A stretch of DNA of 64,000 bases from Kitasatospora sp. NA04385 (GCF_013364235.1 NZ_CP054919.1:7675603-7739602); one strand, 5' to 3'. Positions 16,328-25,251 are shown, numbered from the stretch's first letter. The notes: generated by a model not told the origin, from the letters alone. Program-made: numbers and translations.

Positions 16328-17020
16328 TCAGAGCGCCGAAACCACCAGCAGCAGCACGAGCACGGGCGCACCCCAGGCCATCCCGCGCAGCACGCCGCGC
16401 CGCACGGTGCCCTCGGCGGGCAGCCACGGCCGCGACGACGCGGTGCCGGGTTCGGGTGCGGGTGTGGGTGTGGGGGCGAGCGCGGGTGCGGCGGCGCCGG
16501 GTTCCGAGCCGTCGGGCGCGGCGGCGTCCGGCGCGGACGCGCGCTGCGGGGCCAGCGGCAGACCCATCCGCACGCCCGCCGTGGCCAGCGCGGGCGCGAG
16601 CAGGGTGGAGGCCAGCCACAGCGGGTAGAGGAAGCCCGGATCGCGGTTCGAGGCCGGATCGTGGCCCGAGACGGGAGCGATCCCGGCGACCGGCCAGGCC
16701 AGCAGGGCCACCAGCGCGCCGAACAGCAGCGCCAGTACCGCCCCCGCCCACACCGCACCCACCGACCGGGCACGGTACTTCGGCGTCGCCGTCCGCAGCA
16801 GGCTCCCCGCCAGCACCGCGGCCCCGTACCCGGCGAACACCACCAGCCCGCCGCCGCGCAGCGCCTCGCGCAGCCCCTCCGCCCACGGCGCCCCGTCCGC
16901 CGCCGCGCCGAAGCCCCACCCGCCGGCCGCCGCCGCCGCCAGGACCACGGCCGCCGCGCCGGGTGCCGCCGTCCGCTCCGCCCGCGCCGCCGTGCCGTCC
17001 ACCGCCGTGCCGTTCACCAT
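16328..17020 (-). CDS. Multi-pass membrane protein, unknown
   Basis: A 230-aa hydrophobic protein with about five membrane helices (AAAVVLAAAAAGGWGF, LVVFAGYGAAVLAGSLL, AGAVLALLFGALVALLAW, LYPLWLASTLLAPALAT, VLVLLLVVSAL). A cytosolic or extracytoplasmic Ala/Pro/Thr-rich linker lies near 180-205. A TAGCGT -10-like box lies only a few bases before the ATG, so the mRNA may be leaderless. No family is recognised. Confidence 0.6.
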   Translation of the reverse strand: MVNGTAVDGTAARAERTAAPGAAAVVLAAAAAGGWGFGAAADGAPWAEGLREALRGGGLVVFAGYGAAVLAGSLLRTATPKYRARSVGAVWAGAVLALLFGALVALLAWPVAGIAPVSGHDPASNRDPGFLYPLWLASTLLAPALATAGVRMGLPLAPQRASAPDAAAPDGSEPGAAAPALAPTPTPAPEPGTASSRPWLPAEGTVRRGVLRGMAWGAPVLVLLLVVSAL

Positions 17021-17155
17021 GACCGGCACGCTACAGCGGCCCCGACTGCGCCCCACAGCCCCCTCGGGGGCGGCCGGGCACCGGGCACGGAGCACCGGGC
17101 GCGGGGGAGGGGAACGCCGGGCGCCGGGGAGGGGAACGCCGGGCGCGGGGCGTGC

Positions 17156-18166
17156 TCAGGCCGGGACGTCGATGGTCACCTTGCCGAACGCCGCCCCCGA
17201 CGCGTAGTGCCGGAAGGCTTCGACGGCCCGGTCGAACGGGAAGGAGCGGTCGAGCAGCGGTCGGATCCGGTGCCGCTCGACCAGGGCGTTCACCTCCAGG
17301 AACTGCGCCCGGCTGCCGACGGCCACGGCCCGCACGGTGGCGCCGGAGCGGAACAGCGCCCGCGGGTCCAGCGGTGGGGCGCTCTCCGCGACGAAGCCGA
17401 CGCAGGCGACGTGGCCCGCGACCCGCACCGCGCGCAGCGACTGCTCCAGCCCGCCCGCCACGTCGACCACCCGGTCCGCCCCCCGACCGTCCGTCAACTC
17501 GCGGACCCGGCCCGCCCAGTCGGGGACGGCCCGGTAGTCGACCACCTCGTCCGCCCCCAGCTCCAGCAGTCGGCGGGCCTTGTCCGGGCTGCTGGTGGTG
17601 GCGATCACCCGCGCCCCGAGCGCCTTGCCGAACTGCAGCGCGAACAGCGAGACGCCGCCCGAGCCCAGCGTCAGCAGGGTCTGCCCCGCGCGCAGGCCCT
17701 CGCCGTCCCCGGTCAGCGCGTTCCACGCGGTGACCGCCGCGCAGGGCAGCGTCGCCGCCTCGGCGAAGGACAGGTGCGCGGGCACCGGCACCAGGGAGTC
17801 GGCGTCCAGCAGGGCCAGTTCGGTGAGCATCCCGTCCAGCGAACCGCCGAGCTGCGCCAGGTGCTGGAGGTCGAACGGCCCCTCCCGCCAGCTCGGGAAC
17901 ACGTTCCCCGCCACTCGGTCGCCGACCCGCACCGCCGTGACGCCGGACCCGACCGCGACCACCAGGCCCGCCCCGTCGGCGACCGGCACCACGTCCGGCT
18001 TCACGGGCAGCAGGTAGTCGCCGCGCAGCACCATCAGGTCGCGGAAGCTCAACGACGCGGCGCGGACGGCCACCAGGGCCTGCCCGGGGCCGGGCGCCGG
18101 ATCGGGGTGCTCACGGACGGCCAGGCCGTCGATCCCGGCACCGCTGTCGACGTGGTAGCTGCGCAT
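17156..18166 (-). CDS. Medium-chain NAD(P)-dependent alcohol dehydrogenase/quinone reductase
   Basis: A 336-aa MDR oxidoreductase. The N-terminal catalytic domain contains AASLSFRDLMVLRG, then PVADGAGLVVAVGSGV. The cofactor fold has LTLGSGGVSLFALQFGKALG near 165 and ATTSSPDKARRLLELGADEV. It lacks the structural Zn cysteine cluster and the catalytic Cys, so it belongs with the zinc-independent members. It is divergent from a TetR gene with two operator-like repeats between, so control by that TetR is likely. Confidence 0.85.
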   Translation of the reverse strand: MRSYHVDSGAGIDGLAVREHPDPAPGPGQALVAVRAASLSFRDLMVLRGDYLLPVKPDVVPVADGAGLVVAVGSGVTAVRVGDRVAGNVFPSWREGPFDLQHLAQLGGSLDGMLTELALLDADSLVPVPAHLSFAEAATLPCAAVTAWNALTGDGEGLRAGQTLLTLGSGGVSLFALQFGKALGARVIATTSSPDKARRLLELGADEVVDYRAVPDWAGRVRELTDGRGADRVVDVAGGLEQSLRAVRVAGHVACVGFVAESAPPLDPRALFRSGATVRAVAVGSRAQFLEVNALVERHRIRPLLDRSFPFDRAVEAFRHYASGAAFGKVTIDVPA

Positions 18167-18212
18167 GGGGTTGTTCCTTCCGGTGGGTGGAACGGGTGGA
18201 TGGAGCAGGTGG

Positions 18213-18265
18213 ATAGAATGATCGGTCTACTGGCGGGTGAATGTATAGAACGGTTGATCTACCGG
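18213..18265. promoter_or_regulatory. Two direct-repeat TetR operators
   Basis: Two related 21-bp elements start 32 bp apart, at 18213 and 18245. Both begin ATAGAA and contain TAGA-N8-TCTA followed by CTGG or CCGG. Three helical turns of spacing put them on one DNA face, between the divergent dehydrogenase and TetR genes. Confidence 0.6.
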
Positions 18266-18288
18266 TCAACCCCTGGCAGGCTGACTCC

Positions 18289-18981
18289 ATGGGCACAGCA
18301 GGCGCGGCGGACACGACGAGCACGGCGGACGTGGCGGGCGCGACGACCGCACGGGCCGCGACGGGCAGGACGGGTGCCCGTGCGACGGCCGGGCCCGGGC
18401 CGCGCGAACGGCTGCTGGCCGCCGCCCAGGAACTGACGTACCGCCACGGCACGGGCATCGGCGTGGACGCCCTGCTCAAGGAGGCGAACGTGGCCCGCCG
18501 CTCGCTGTACGAGCACTTCGGCGGGAAGGACGGCCTGATCGCCGAAGTGCTCCGCCGCAGCACCGCCGAGGACGCCGCCGAATACCGGCGCACCCTGCGC
18601 GCCGCCGGTGACGACCCGCGCGAACGCCTGCTCGCCGTCTTCGACCGGCTCGCCGTCGTCGTCGCCGCGCCGGGCTTCCGCGGCTGCCGCTACCTCGCCG
18701 CCGACCTGGCCCTGACCGACCCCGACCACCCCGGCCACCAGGTCACCCGCCAGTACCGCGAGCAGGTCACCGGGCTGCTGGCGGACGAACTCCGCGCCCT
18801 CGGACACCCCCGCCCCGACCACGCCGCCGGTCAACTGCTGCTGCTGATCGACGGAGCGATGGCCGCCGCGGCCACCCGCCCCGGCGCCGACCCGGTCGCC
18901 GCCGCGCGCGAACTGGCCGAACGCGTCCTCACCGAGGCGGGAGAGCCGGGACGGGCGGCCGCGGTCGCCACCACCGACTGA
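18289..18981 (+). CDS. TetR-family regulator
   Basis: A 230-aa protein with a low-complexity Ala/Thr/Gly N-terminus (about 40 residues). The HTH is PRERLLAAAQELTYRHGTGI then RRSLYEHFGGKDGLIAE. The ligand domain contains a conserved PGFRGCRYLAADL segment. ATG at 18289 is preferred over 18241, which lies inside the operator. It is divergent from the alcohol dehydrogenase-like gene. Confidence 0.87.
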   Translation: MGTAGAADTTSTADVAGATTARAATGRTGARATAGPGPRERLLAAAQELTYRHGTGIGVDALLKEANVARRSLYEHFGGKDGLIAEVLRRSTAEDAAEYRRTLRAAGDDPRERLLAVFDRLAVVVAAPGFRGCRYLAADLALTDPDHPGHQVTRQYREQVTGLLADELRALGHPRPDHAAGQLLLLIDGAMAAAATRPGADPVAAARELAERVLTEAGEPGRAAAVATTD

Positions 18982-19073
18982 GGCCCGCCACCGGACCCGC
19001 TGGCCGGTGCCTGCCGCCGGACCCGCTGCCCGCTGCCCGCTGCTCACCGATACCTGCCCGTCGTCGGCGCGGC

Positions 19074-20006
19074 TCAGAGCGTCAGCACGATCTTGCCCAG
19101 CGTGTCGCCGCGCTCGATCAGCTCGTGGGCCTTCGCCGCCTCCTCCAGCGGGAGCGCGTGCTCTACGTGCGGCCGGAGCAGGCCGTCCTCGACCAGGGCG
19201 GCCAAGGCCTCCAGGCCGACGTGGTCGGGCTCCACGGTGACGCCGGCGAAGCGCCGCCCGGCCCTGACGGTCTCCTCGCGCAGGGCGGCGTCGGTGCGGG
19301 CGACCAGCGTCACCAGCAGGCCGCCGGGGCGCAGCACCCCGATCGAGCGGTGGCCGACCTGGCCGCCGACGCCGTCCAGCACGACGTCCAGGTCGGAGAG
19401 GACCTCGGCGAAGTCGGTGCTGCGGTAGTCGACCACCTCGTCGGCGCCGAGCCCGCGGACGAACTCCGCCTTCCCCGCGCTGGCGGTGGCGACCACGTAC
19501 GCCCCACGGGCCTTGGCGATCTGCACCGCCAGGTGGCCGACCCCGCCGCCGCCCGCGTGGACCAGCACCCGCTGCCCGGGCCCGACCCGCGCGGTGTCGA
19601 CCAGCGCCTGCCAGGCCGTCAGCCCGGCCAGCGGCAGCGCCGCGGCGTGCACGTGGTCGAGGCCGGCCGGCTTGCGGGCCAACTGGCGGGCGGGGACGGC
19701 CACGTACTCGGCGTACCCGTTGCCCAAGCGGGGGAAGAATGGCATCCCGTAGACCTCGTCGCCGACCTCGAACCGGTTCACCCCGGGCACCACCTCCTCC
19801 ACCACGCCCGAGACGTCCCAGCCGAGGACGAACGGTGGCTCGCCCATCAGCGGGAAGGCACCGGACCGGACCATCGCGTCCACCGGATTGACGGCGGCGG
19901 CGTGCACCCGGACCAGGACTTCGGTGGGCAGCGGGACGGGACGGGGCAGGTCGACCGTGTGCAGCACGGACGGGGCACCGACGGCGGACTGGGAAACGGC
20001 GCGCAT
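19074..20006 (-). CDS. NADP-dependent quinone oxidoreductase-like protein
   Basis: A 310-aa zinc-free MDR reductase. Motifs: HAAAVNPVDAMVRSGAFP near 35, VLGWDVSGVVEEVVPGV, then the NADPH motif VHAGGGGVGHLAVQIAKARG near 145 and LDGVGG. It lies 85 bp downstream of the alpha/beta-hydrolase gene on the same strand, and the operator pair and TetR gene lie beyond that gene. The two enzymes may form one TetR-controlled unit. Confidence 0.86.
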   Translation of the reverse strand: MRAVSQSAVGAPSVLHTVDLPRPVPLPTEVLVRVHAAAVNPVDAMVRSGAFPLMGEPPFVLGWDVSGVVEEVVPGVNRFEVGDEVYGMPFFPRLGNGYAEYVAVPARQLARKPAGLDHVHAAALPLAGLTAWQALVDTARVGPGQRVLVHAGGGGVGHLAVQIAKARGAYVVATASAGKAEFVRGLGADEVVDYRSTDFAEVLSDLDVVLDGVGGQVGHRSIGVLRPGGLLVTLVARTDAALREETVRAGRRFAGVTVEPDHVGLEALAALVEDGLLRPHVEHALPLEEAAKAHELIERGDTLGKIVLTL

Positions 20007-20091
20007 GGCAGGGCTCCTTGGGGGGGCGAAGGTGAAGGCGAAGAGGTGCGAAGGGGGGAGGGGGCAGGAGGGGGCAGGGGGGCGGGCGTGG

Positions 20092-20940
20092 TCAGGCGGT
20101 GGCGGCGTGCTCGGCGAGGAAGTCGGTGATCAGGGCCTGCCACCGCTCGGGCTGCTCGGCGAACGGCAGGTGGCCGGTGGGCAGTTCGGCCTCCCGGGCG
20201 CCGGGTATCCGTTCGACCAGCTCGCGTTGCAGAGGCAGCGAGACCAGCGGGTCGGCGGTGGTGGTGATCACCAGGGTGGGCGCCCGGACCAGGGCCAGAT
20301 CGCTGCGGACGTCTATTCGGCGGACCAGGTCGACGTGCTCGGGGGTGCCGGGTGGGAGGGTGGCGGCCAGCGCGGTGATCGCCCCGCGCAGCGCGGCGGG
20401 CTCCGCGGACCGCAGCGCCCCGGTGCTGAACGCGACCAGCGTCAGAAACTCGGCGAGCAGATCGTGTCGGCCGGAGGCGTACAGCTCGGCCCATAGGCGG
20501 GCGGCGAGCTCCAGCGGGGCATCCCGGTGGGCGAAGGCGGCGGTCAGCACCAGGGCGCTGACCCGCTCCGGGTGCCGGGCGGCGGCGCGGACCGCGACCG
20601 GGGCGCCGAGCGAGAACCCGGCCAGGGCGAAGCGGTCGAGCCCCTCGGCGTCGGCCGCGGCGACCAACTGGTCGGCCAGCTCGTCGGCGTCCAACTGCCG
20701 GGCGGCGCGCGGGGAGCCGCCGGTGCCGGGCCAGTCGACGCCGACCACGGTGTGCCGGGCGGCCAGCGCGCCCAGGACCGGCCCGTAGTTGGCCTCGATG
20801 CTGCCCCCGGCGCCGTGGGCGAGCACCAGGCCGGGGCCGGAGCCCACGACGGTGCGGGCCAGCGGGGTCGGCGGGGTCGGCGGGGTCGGCGGAGCGAGCG
20901 GGGTGGGTGCGGTGAGCGGGGCAATCGGGCGTGCGGGCAT
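20092..20940 (-). CDS. Alpha/beta hydrolase
   Basis: A 282-aa hydrolase of unknown substrate. After a Pro/Thr-rich N-terminus (TPPTPPTP, a DNA-level tandem repeat) come the oxyanion-hole motif HGAGGS at 42-47, the nucleophile elbow AGFSLGAP with Ser110, the acid region TADPLVS, and the catalytic His in PTGHLPFAEQPE near 261. Its start is about 100 bp from the TetR start, with two palindromic sites between, so it is the likely first gene of a TetR-controlled operon. Confidence 0.85.
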   Translation of the reverse strand: MPARPIAPLTAPTPLAPPTPPTPPTPLARTVVGSGPGLVLAHGAGGSIEANYGPVLGALAARHTVVGVDWPGTGGSPRAARQLDADELADQLVAAADAEGLDRFALAGFSLGAPVAVRAAARHPERVSALVLTAAFAHRDAPLELAARLWAELYASGRHDLLAEFLTLVAFSTGALRSAEPAALRGAITALAATLPPGTPEHVDLVRRIDVRSDLALVRAPTLVITTTADPLVSLPLQRELVERIPGAREAELPTGHLPFAEQPERWQALITDFLAEHAATA

Positions 20941-20978
20941 GGGAGTTCCCCTCCGGACGCGGCAGGGCGCCGAATTCC

Positions 20979-21029
20979 ATAGCGGTCGCTACAGAAGAAC
21001 CGTAGCACGATCTATAACGACCGCTATAG
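20979..21029. promoter_or_regulatory. Paired TetR operators
   Basis: Site 1 contains the perfect palindrome TAGCG-GT-CGCTA (20980-20991). Site 2, CTATAACGACCGCTATAG (21012-21029), shares its core in inverted orientation (ATAGCGGTCG against CGACCGCTAT). The sites lie between the hydrolase and TetR genes, and site 2 ends 10 bp before the TetR ATG. Confidence 0.6.
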
Positions 21030-21039
21030 AATTAACGCC

Positions 21040-21693
21040 ATGACACCCAAGGGACGCCCACGGGGCTTCGACCTGGAAGCCGCACTCGACGCGGCACTGA
21101 TGGAGTTCTGGCGCCACGGCTACGAGGCGACCTCGATGTCCGGCCTCACCAGGGCGATGGGCATCAGCCCGCCCAGCCTGTACGCGGCCTTCGGCGACAA
21201 GCGGCAGCTGTTCAGCGCGGCCGTCGGGCGCTACGCCGAGACGCACGGCAGCTACGGCGCCCAGGCGCTCGCCCGGCCCACCGCGCGGGAGGCCGTCGAG
21301 ACCATGCTCGGGCTGGCCGCCACCGGGTACACCGACCCCGCCCACCCGCCGGGCTGCTTCGTGGTCGACGGCGCGACCAACACCAGCGACGCCTCCCAGG
21401 AGGTCCGCGAGGAGCTGTGCGCCCGCCGCGAGAGCACCAAGCGCGCCGTCGCGGCCAAGATCGTCGCCGACGTCGAGGCCGGCCTGCTCCCGCCCCGGGC
21501 CCGGGAGGAGGCGGACGGCCTGGCGGCCTTCTACGCCTCCGTCATCCAGGGCATGTCCACCCAGGCCCGGGACGGCGCCGACCGCGCCACCCTGGAGCGG
21601 ATCGCCGAACTGGCCATGCGGGCCTGGCCGTCCGATGCGGCGGGGGAGCGCGCCGAGAACACCGGGCGTGCGGGGAGCGTCGCGGCGGGGTGA
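21040..21693 (+). CDS. TetR-family regulator
   Basis: A 217-aa protein. It starts MTPKGRPRGFDLEAALDAAL, a common TetR opening, with the HTH continuing ATSMSGLTRAMGISPPSLYA. The C-terminal domain has a Cys-containing segment (HPPGCFVVDGATN) followed by charged helices, a form shared by AcrR-like sensors of electrophiles. It is divergent from the hydrolase and oxidoreductase genes and is probably their repressor. Confidence 0.88.
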   Translation: MTPKGRPRGFDLEAALDAALMEFWRHGYEATSMSGLTRAMGISPPSLYAAFGDKRQLFSAAVGRYAETHGSYGAQALARPTAREAVETMLGLAATGYTDPAHPPGCFVVDGATNTSDASQEVREELCARRESTKRAVAAKIVADVEAGLLPPRAREEADGLAAFYASVIQGMSTQARDGADRATLERIAELAMRAWPSDAAGERAENTGRAGSVAAG

Positions 21694-21886
21694 ACGCACC
21701 CGGCCCGCCGGGGCCCGGCCCCGGCCGACGCGGTGTCGGTCGGAACGGGCGCGGCGGGCCGGTTCGGCGCGGACGGGTCCGGCGCGGGCGGCGCGATGCG
21801 CCACTGCGCTGCTGCGCCACCACGCTGCTGCGCCACCACGGTGTCGCGGCACGCCGGTGGCGCCGGTTCGCCGCGCCGCGTCGGCC

Positions 21887-22702
21887 TCAGGGGCGGATGG
21901 CGACGGCCCCGTAGCAGGAGGCGCCGGCGTCGGTGATGTGCTCGGTGTCGTCGTCGGCGGAGGGGTTCCAGCGCGGGGTGGCGACGATGCCGGGGGCGAG
22001 GACGTCCCAGCCGGTGAAGAAGCGGCCGAACTCCTCGCTGGTGCAGGCCGCGACGGGGGTCCCGGCGGCGGTGTAGACCTGGATCAGCCGGGCGGTCTCG
22101 TCCGGGGCGAAGTCCGGCGTGAGGTGGCTCATCACCAGGGCGGAACCGCGGGGCAGCCGGGCCTTGAGCCCCTCGGTGATCCGGTGGGCCTCGTCCGGCA
22201 CGAAGTGCAGCAGCGCGTTCATGCTGAGCGCGATCGGCCGGTCGAAGTCGAGGGTGCGGGCGGCGGCCTCCAGCAGCGCCTCGGGCTCGCGCACGTCGGC
22301 CTGGACGTAGGCGGTGACGCCCTGTTCGGTGCCGCGCAGCAGGGCCTGGGCGTGCAGCAGGACGATCGGGTCGTTGTCGGCGTAGACCACCGCCGCGTCG
22401 GGTACGACCTGCTGGGCGACCTCGTGCAGGTTCGGGGAGGTGGGGATGCCGGTGCCGATGTCGAGGAACTGCCGGATGCCGGCCTCGGCGAGCCGGCGGG
22501 TGGTGCGGCGCATGAAGGCGCGGTTGGCGCGGGCGGCCGAGCGGGCGTAGGGGAAGACGGCCAGGGCGCGGCCGGCGGCCTCCCGGTCGGCGGGGAAGTT
22601 GGTGGTGCCGCCCAGGTAGAAGTCGTACATGCGGGCCGAGTGCGGCAGGTGGATGTCGAGGTTGACCTCGATCTCGTCGGTCCGTCCGCGTGCGTCTGCC
22701 AT
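21887..22702 (-). CDS. S-adenosylmethionine methyltransferase, Methyltransf_19 (DUF574) type
   Basis: A 271-aa actinobacterial SAM methyltransferase of undefined substrate. The family opening is NLDIHLPHSARMYDFYLGG and NFPADREAA. The SAM loop is FLDIGTGIPTSPNLHEVAQ near 80, and the acidic adenosine-binding region is VVYADNDPIV. It is a single gene. The adjacent 190-bp gap towards the TetR gene contains imperfect CTGCTGCGCCACCACG repeats. Confidence 0.88.
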   Translation of the reverse strand: MADARGRTDEIEVNLDIHLPHSARMYDFYLGGTTNFPADREAAGRALAVFPYARSAARANRAFMRRTTRRLAEAGIRQFLDIGTGIPTSPNLHEVAQQVVPDAAVVYADNDPIVLLHAQALLRGTEQGVTAYVQADVREPEALLEAAARTLDFDRPIALSMNALLHFVPDEAHRITEGLKARLPRGSALVMSHLTPDFAPDETARLIQVYTAAGTPVAACTSEEFGRFFTGWDVLAPGIVATPRWNPSADDDTEHITDAGASCYGAVAIRP

Positions 22703-23015
22703 GGCTCCCCCTGATCGTCCGTGACTGCGCCCCCACTATGCCCACACGGACGAACGGACAATCAAGAGCGCGGGGCGCACCCGGAGCGGCAGCGTGCGGA
22801 ACCGGTCGGAAACAGTCGCCAGGTGATCGGGAGTGGTCGGAATTCCCATTAGGCAGGTTTTCAGCTGGGGCGACTTATGTCTGATCTTGAAACCTCTTGT
22901 GCCGGATTACCATCTAGGTACCTCATGCGCCTTAATGTTCCTCCAGGGGACGTGAGTTCCCGCGGCGGCGTGCTGTCCGGACGTCGGCCGGTCGTGCTGG
23001 GGAGGAGCTGGGTGC
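22703..23015. other. Divergent intergenic region, no gene
   Basis: The 313-bp gap contains a locally AT-richer patch at about 22855-22935 with TTGAAA, TTGTGC and the palindrome AGGTACCT (22916-22923). No -35/-10 pair has proper spacing. GGAGGAG before the 23016 start is the only clear signal. Confidence 0.5.
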
Positions 23016-23573
23016 GTGAACGAGAGTGACTGGGCGGTGGGGGGCCGGCACCGCCTGACGTTCGACGCGTTCTGCGACACGCACCACCGGACGTGGTCCG
23101 GCTTCGCGGGCACCCGCCTGCACGACGGCGCCGCGCGCGAGGCGGTGGAGACCGTCAAGAGCCGGGTGTGGCGGGAGTGGCCGCGCATCCTGCGCGAGCA
23201 GTTCCCGGCGTTCCAGGCCTGGACGATCCTCAAGGAGGAGGTCGGCGCGCTCCTGCTGCAACGGATGATGGACGGCGAGCCGCCGCCCTCCCCGGGGCTG
23301 GTCCCGCGCTGGGTCCAGGTGCTGCGGGCCGCCGCCGAGCGGGCGCACGACCTGCCGGAGACCGGCGGCAGCCACGAGCAGTTGTACGCTGCGCTGTGCG
23401 GGCTGTCCGAGCGGCGCCACGACGTCGTCGTGCTCCGCTACCTGCTCGGCCTGACGGACGACCAGATCGCCGACTGCCTGGCCACCACCGAGGCCAACGT
23501 GCGCTCCACCGCGGGCCAGGCGCTCGACCGCCTGGCCACCGCCCTCGGTGCCCGCGGCGAGCGGCAGCGGTGA
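23016..23573 (+). CDS. Sigma-70 region 4-like protein
   Basis: A 185-aa protein; GTG at 23016 follows GGAGGAG. The C-terminal part (about 120-180: LCGLSERRHDVVVLRYLLGL, DQIADCLATTEANVRSTAGQ) is a sigma region 4 HTH that would contact promoter or operator DNA. The N-terminal part (FDAFCDTHHRTWSGFAGTRL) resembles the start of region 2 but lacks its conserved -10 recognition sequence, so it may be a degenerate ECF sigma or a sigma-like regulator. It precedes a helical protein of unknown function by about 110 bp. Confidence 0.75.
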   Translation: MNESDWAVGGRHRLTFDAFCDTHHRTWSGFAGTRLHDGAAREAVETVKSRVWREWPRILREQFPAFQAWTILKEEVGALLLQRMMDGEPPPSPGLVPRWVQVLRAAAERAHDLPETGGSHEQLYAALCGLSERRHDVVVLRYLLGLTDDQIADCLATTEANVRSTAGQALDRLATALGARGERQR

Positions 23574-23685
23574 GCGGGCGGACCCCGGGCGCACGGCGGG
23601 CCCCGGACGGGCGGCGGACCTTGGACGGGCGGCGGCACCGGGGAGGACGGCGAAGGGGCGGAGCACCGATGGGCGGGCAGCACGG

Positions 23686-24348
23686 ATGAACACGCGGATG
23701 AACGGGGGAACCCCGACGAGCGCCGGACGCGACGACCTCCACCCGTCCACCCGGCGGCCCGGGCCGCGCCCCGACGACACCGGCGTCTCCTGGGACCGGC
23801 TGCTGACCGCGCCGCGCCCCTTCCCCTCCGAGCACCTGCAGGCCGCGCACGAACTCGACCTCGCCACCACCCTGGTGCTCGCGATGCCGACCGCCGCCGC
23901 CTCGCTCGACCTGCTCGTCAACGACCGGCGGATCCACCCCGAGGGGGCGCTCGTCCTGGGCGCCCTGCTGTACGCCGCCCACCACCGCGACGGCGCCCAG
24001 TTCTGGTGGCAGTTCGCGGCTGGCGGCGGCTCCTACACCGCCGCGTCCTGCCTGAGCCTGCTGCACCGCAGCCTCGGCGAGTTCCTGGACGCCGAGGTCT
24101 GGCGCCGCCAGGCCGAGGCGCTGGCCAGCGCCCCCCGCCCCCCGCAGCGGGTGCTCGGCTTCCGCGACGCGCTGCTCCCGGCCGGGGTGCTCGCCGAGAT
24201 CCTCGCCCTGTGCCACGAGGGCCTGGACGTGAAGCTTCCGCCCCGGCTGGCCGCGGTGATCCACCAGCTCCCGGTCGACTGCGACGACCCCGAGTACGGC
24301 GAACTCCCGCAGGTGAGCAGCACCCTGGTCCGTGACCTGGCCAGGTGA
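23686..24348 (+). CDS. Hypothetical helical protein next to sigma-like gene
   Basis: A 220-aa protein, unrecognised. The N-terminal 45 residues look disordered. The rest is Ala/Leu-rich helices (QAAHELDLATTLVLAMPTAA, GALVLGALLYAAHHRDGAQF, AASCLSLLHRSLGEF), resembling TPR/Sel1-like packing and ending DCDDPEYGELPQVSSTLV. It is probably co-transcribed with the sigma-like gene and could modulate it; that is inference. ATG at 23686 or 23698 could be the start. Confidence 0.6.
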   Translation: MNTRMNGGTPTSAGRDDLHPSTRRPGPRPDDTGVSWDRLLTAPRPFPSEHLQAAHELDLATTLVLAMPTAAASLDLLVNDRRIHPEGALVLGALLYAAHHRDGAQFWWQFAAGGGSYTAASCLSLLHRSLGEFLDAEVWRRQAEALASAPRPPQRVLGFRDALLPAGVLAEILALCHEGLDVKLPPRLAAVIHQLPVDCDDPEYGELPQVSSTLVRDLAR

Positions 24349-24358
24349 CGGCCGGCCC

Positions 24359-24934
24359 TCAGTGCTGCACGACGACCCGCTCGCCCTCGCCGACGGGCTC
24401 CTCGAAGGCGTCGTAGTAGCGCCGCAGCACCTCCTCCGGGACGGTCACGCTGTTCGCGCCCCCGTGCAGGCTGCGGGCGGCCAGGCGGCGCAGCAGGACC
24501 GGCAGTTCGGCCCGCAGGCGGATCAACTCCCAGCGGCAGCCGTGCCGTTCGATCAGCGCCTTGTAGCGGTCCCGGGTGCTGCGCCGCCAGAAGCTGTAGT
24601 CGATCACCACCGGGCGGCGGGCCTCCAGCAGCCGGACCAGCTCCTGCCAGAGCTCCTCCTCGGCCTCGGCCTTGAGCCGCTCGTAGACCGCGGGGTCGAG
24701 CCGCGCCGGGTCGTGGCCGATCCGGGCCCACACCACCTCGTCGATCGACAGCCGGACGAAGCCGCGCCGCTCCAGGGCCTTCGCGCAGGTGCTCTTGCCC
24801 GAACCGGGCAGCCCGCACATCAGCACGACCAGGCCTGGCTCCGTCCCGTCCAGGTCCGGCAGCAGTTCCGCTCCGTCCACTTCACCCACGCCTTCCACTC
24901 CACCCACTCCGCCCACTCCGTCCACGAAGGTCAC
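24359..24934 (-). CDS. P-loop ATPase/kinase (AAA_33 type)
   Basis: A nucleotide-binding protein of about 191 aa that may phosphorylate a small molecule. Walker A is CGLPGSGKSTCAKALERRG near 40. The lid-like motif LSIDEVVWARIG and VVIDYSFWRRSTRDRYKAL follow, as in zeta-toxin or gluconate-kinase-like AAA_33 proteins. The start is uncertain: GTG 24934 is used, but the first 20 residues (DGVGGVGGVEGVGEV) come from a 9-bp-type DNA repeat, so a later GTG is possible. It converges with the previous gene. Confidence 0.78.
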   Translation of the reverse strand: MTFVDGVGGVGGVEGVGEVDGAELLPDLDGTEPGLVVLMCGLPGSGKSTCAKALERRGFVRLSIDEVVWARIGHDPARLDPAVYERLKAEAEEELWQELVRLLEARRPVVIDYSFWRRSTRDRYKALIERHGCRWELIRLRAELPVLLRRLAARSLHGGANSVTVPEEVLRRYYDAFEEPVGEGERVVVQH

Positions 24935-25041
24935 CCTAGGACGACGGGTCCGGTGCCGGACACCCGTTTTCGCCGCCACCGCCACCGCCACCACCGCAAC
25001 GACCGGAGCCCCGTCAACCGCCGCTGACGGCGCGAGCGGGA

Positions 25042-25062
25042 CGTCCCCGCGGTCCGGGGACG
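25042..25062. terminator. GC hairpin upstream of sulfatase
   Basis: CGTCCCCG-CGGTC-CGGGGACG, an 8-bp perfect stem, is followed by AAAC. It lies in the 317-bp gap between the P-loop gene and the sulfatase. It could insulate the sulfatase from upstream reading or act as an operator. Confidence 0.4.
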
Positions 25063-25251
25063 AAACATTGCAACGGGCCCGTGAACAGCGTGCGTTGTCT
25101 GCCCGCTGCCAATTGCGGGGGGCTCCGGCGCGCCCGTAGGTTCACCGTCAGCGCGCCGCGCACGATCCGTTCCGCCCGGCCGGGGACGCCCGCCGACTCG
25201 CACCGCCCGCCGCCACTCCTGCAGCCATTCCAGCGAAAGGGTACGCACGCC

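Noticed and set aside
22880..22937. Promoter for the sigma-like gene (TTGAAA or TTGTGC with downstream TAGGTA or TTAATG)
   Set aside because: None of the candidate pairs has 16-19 bp spacing.
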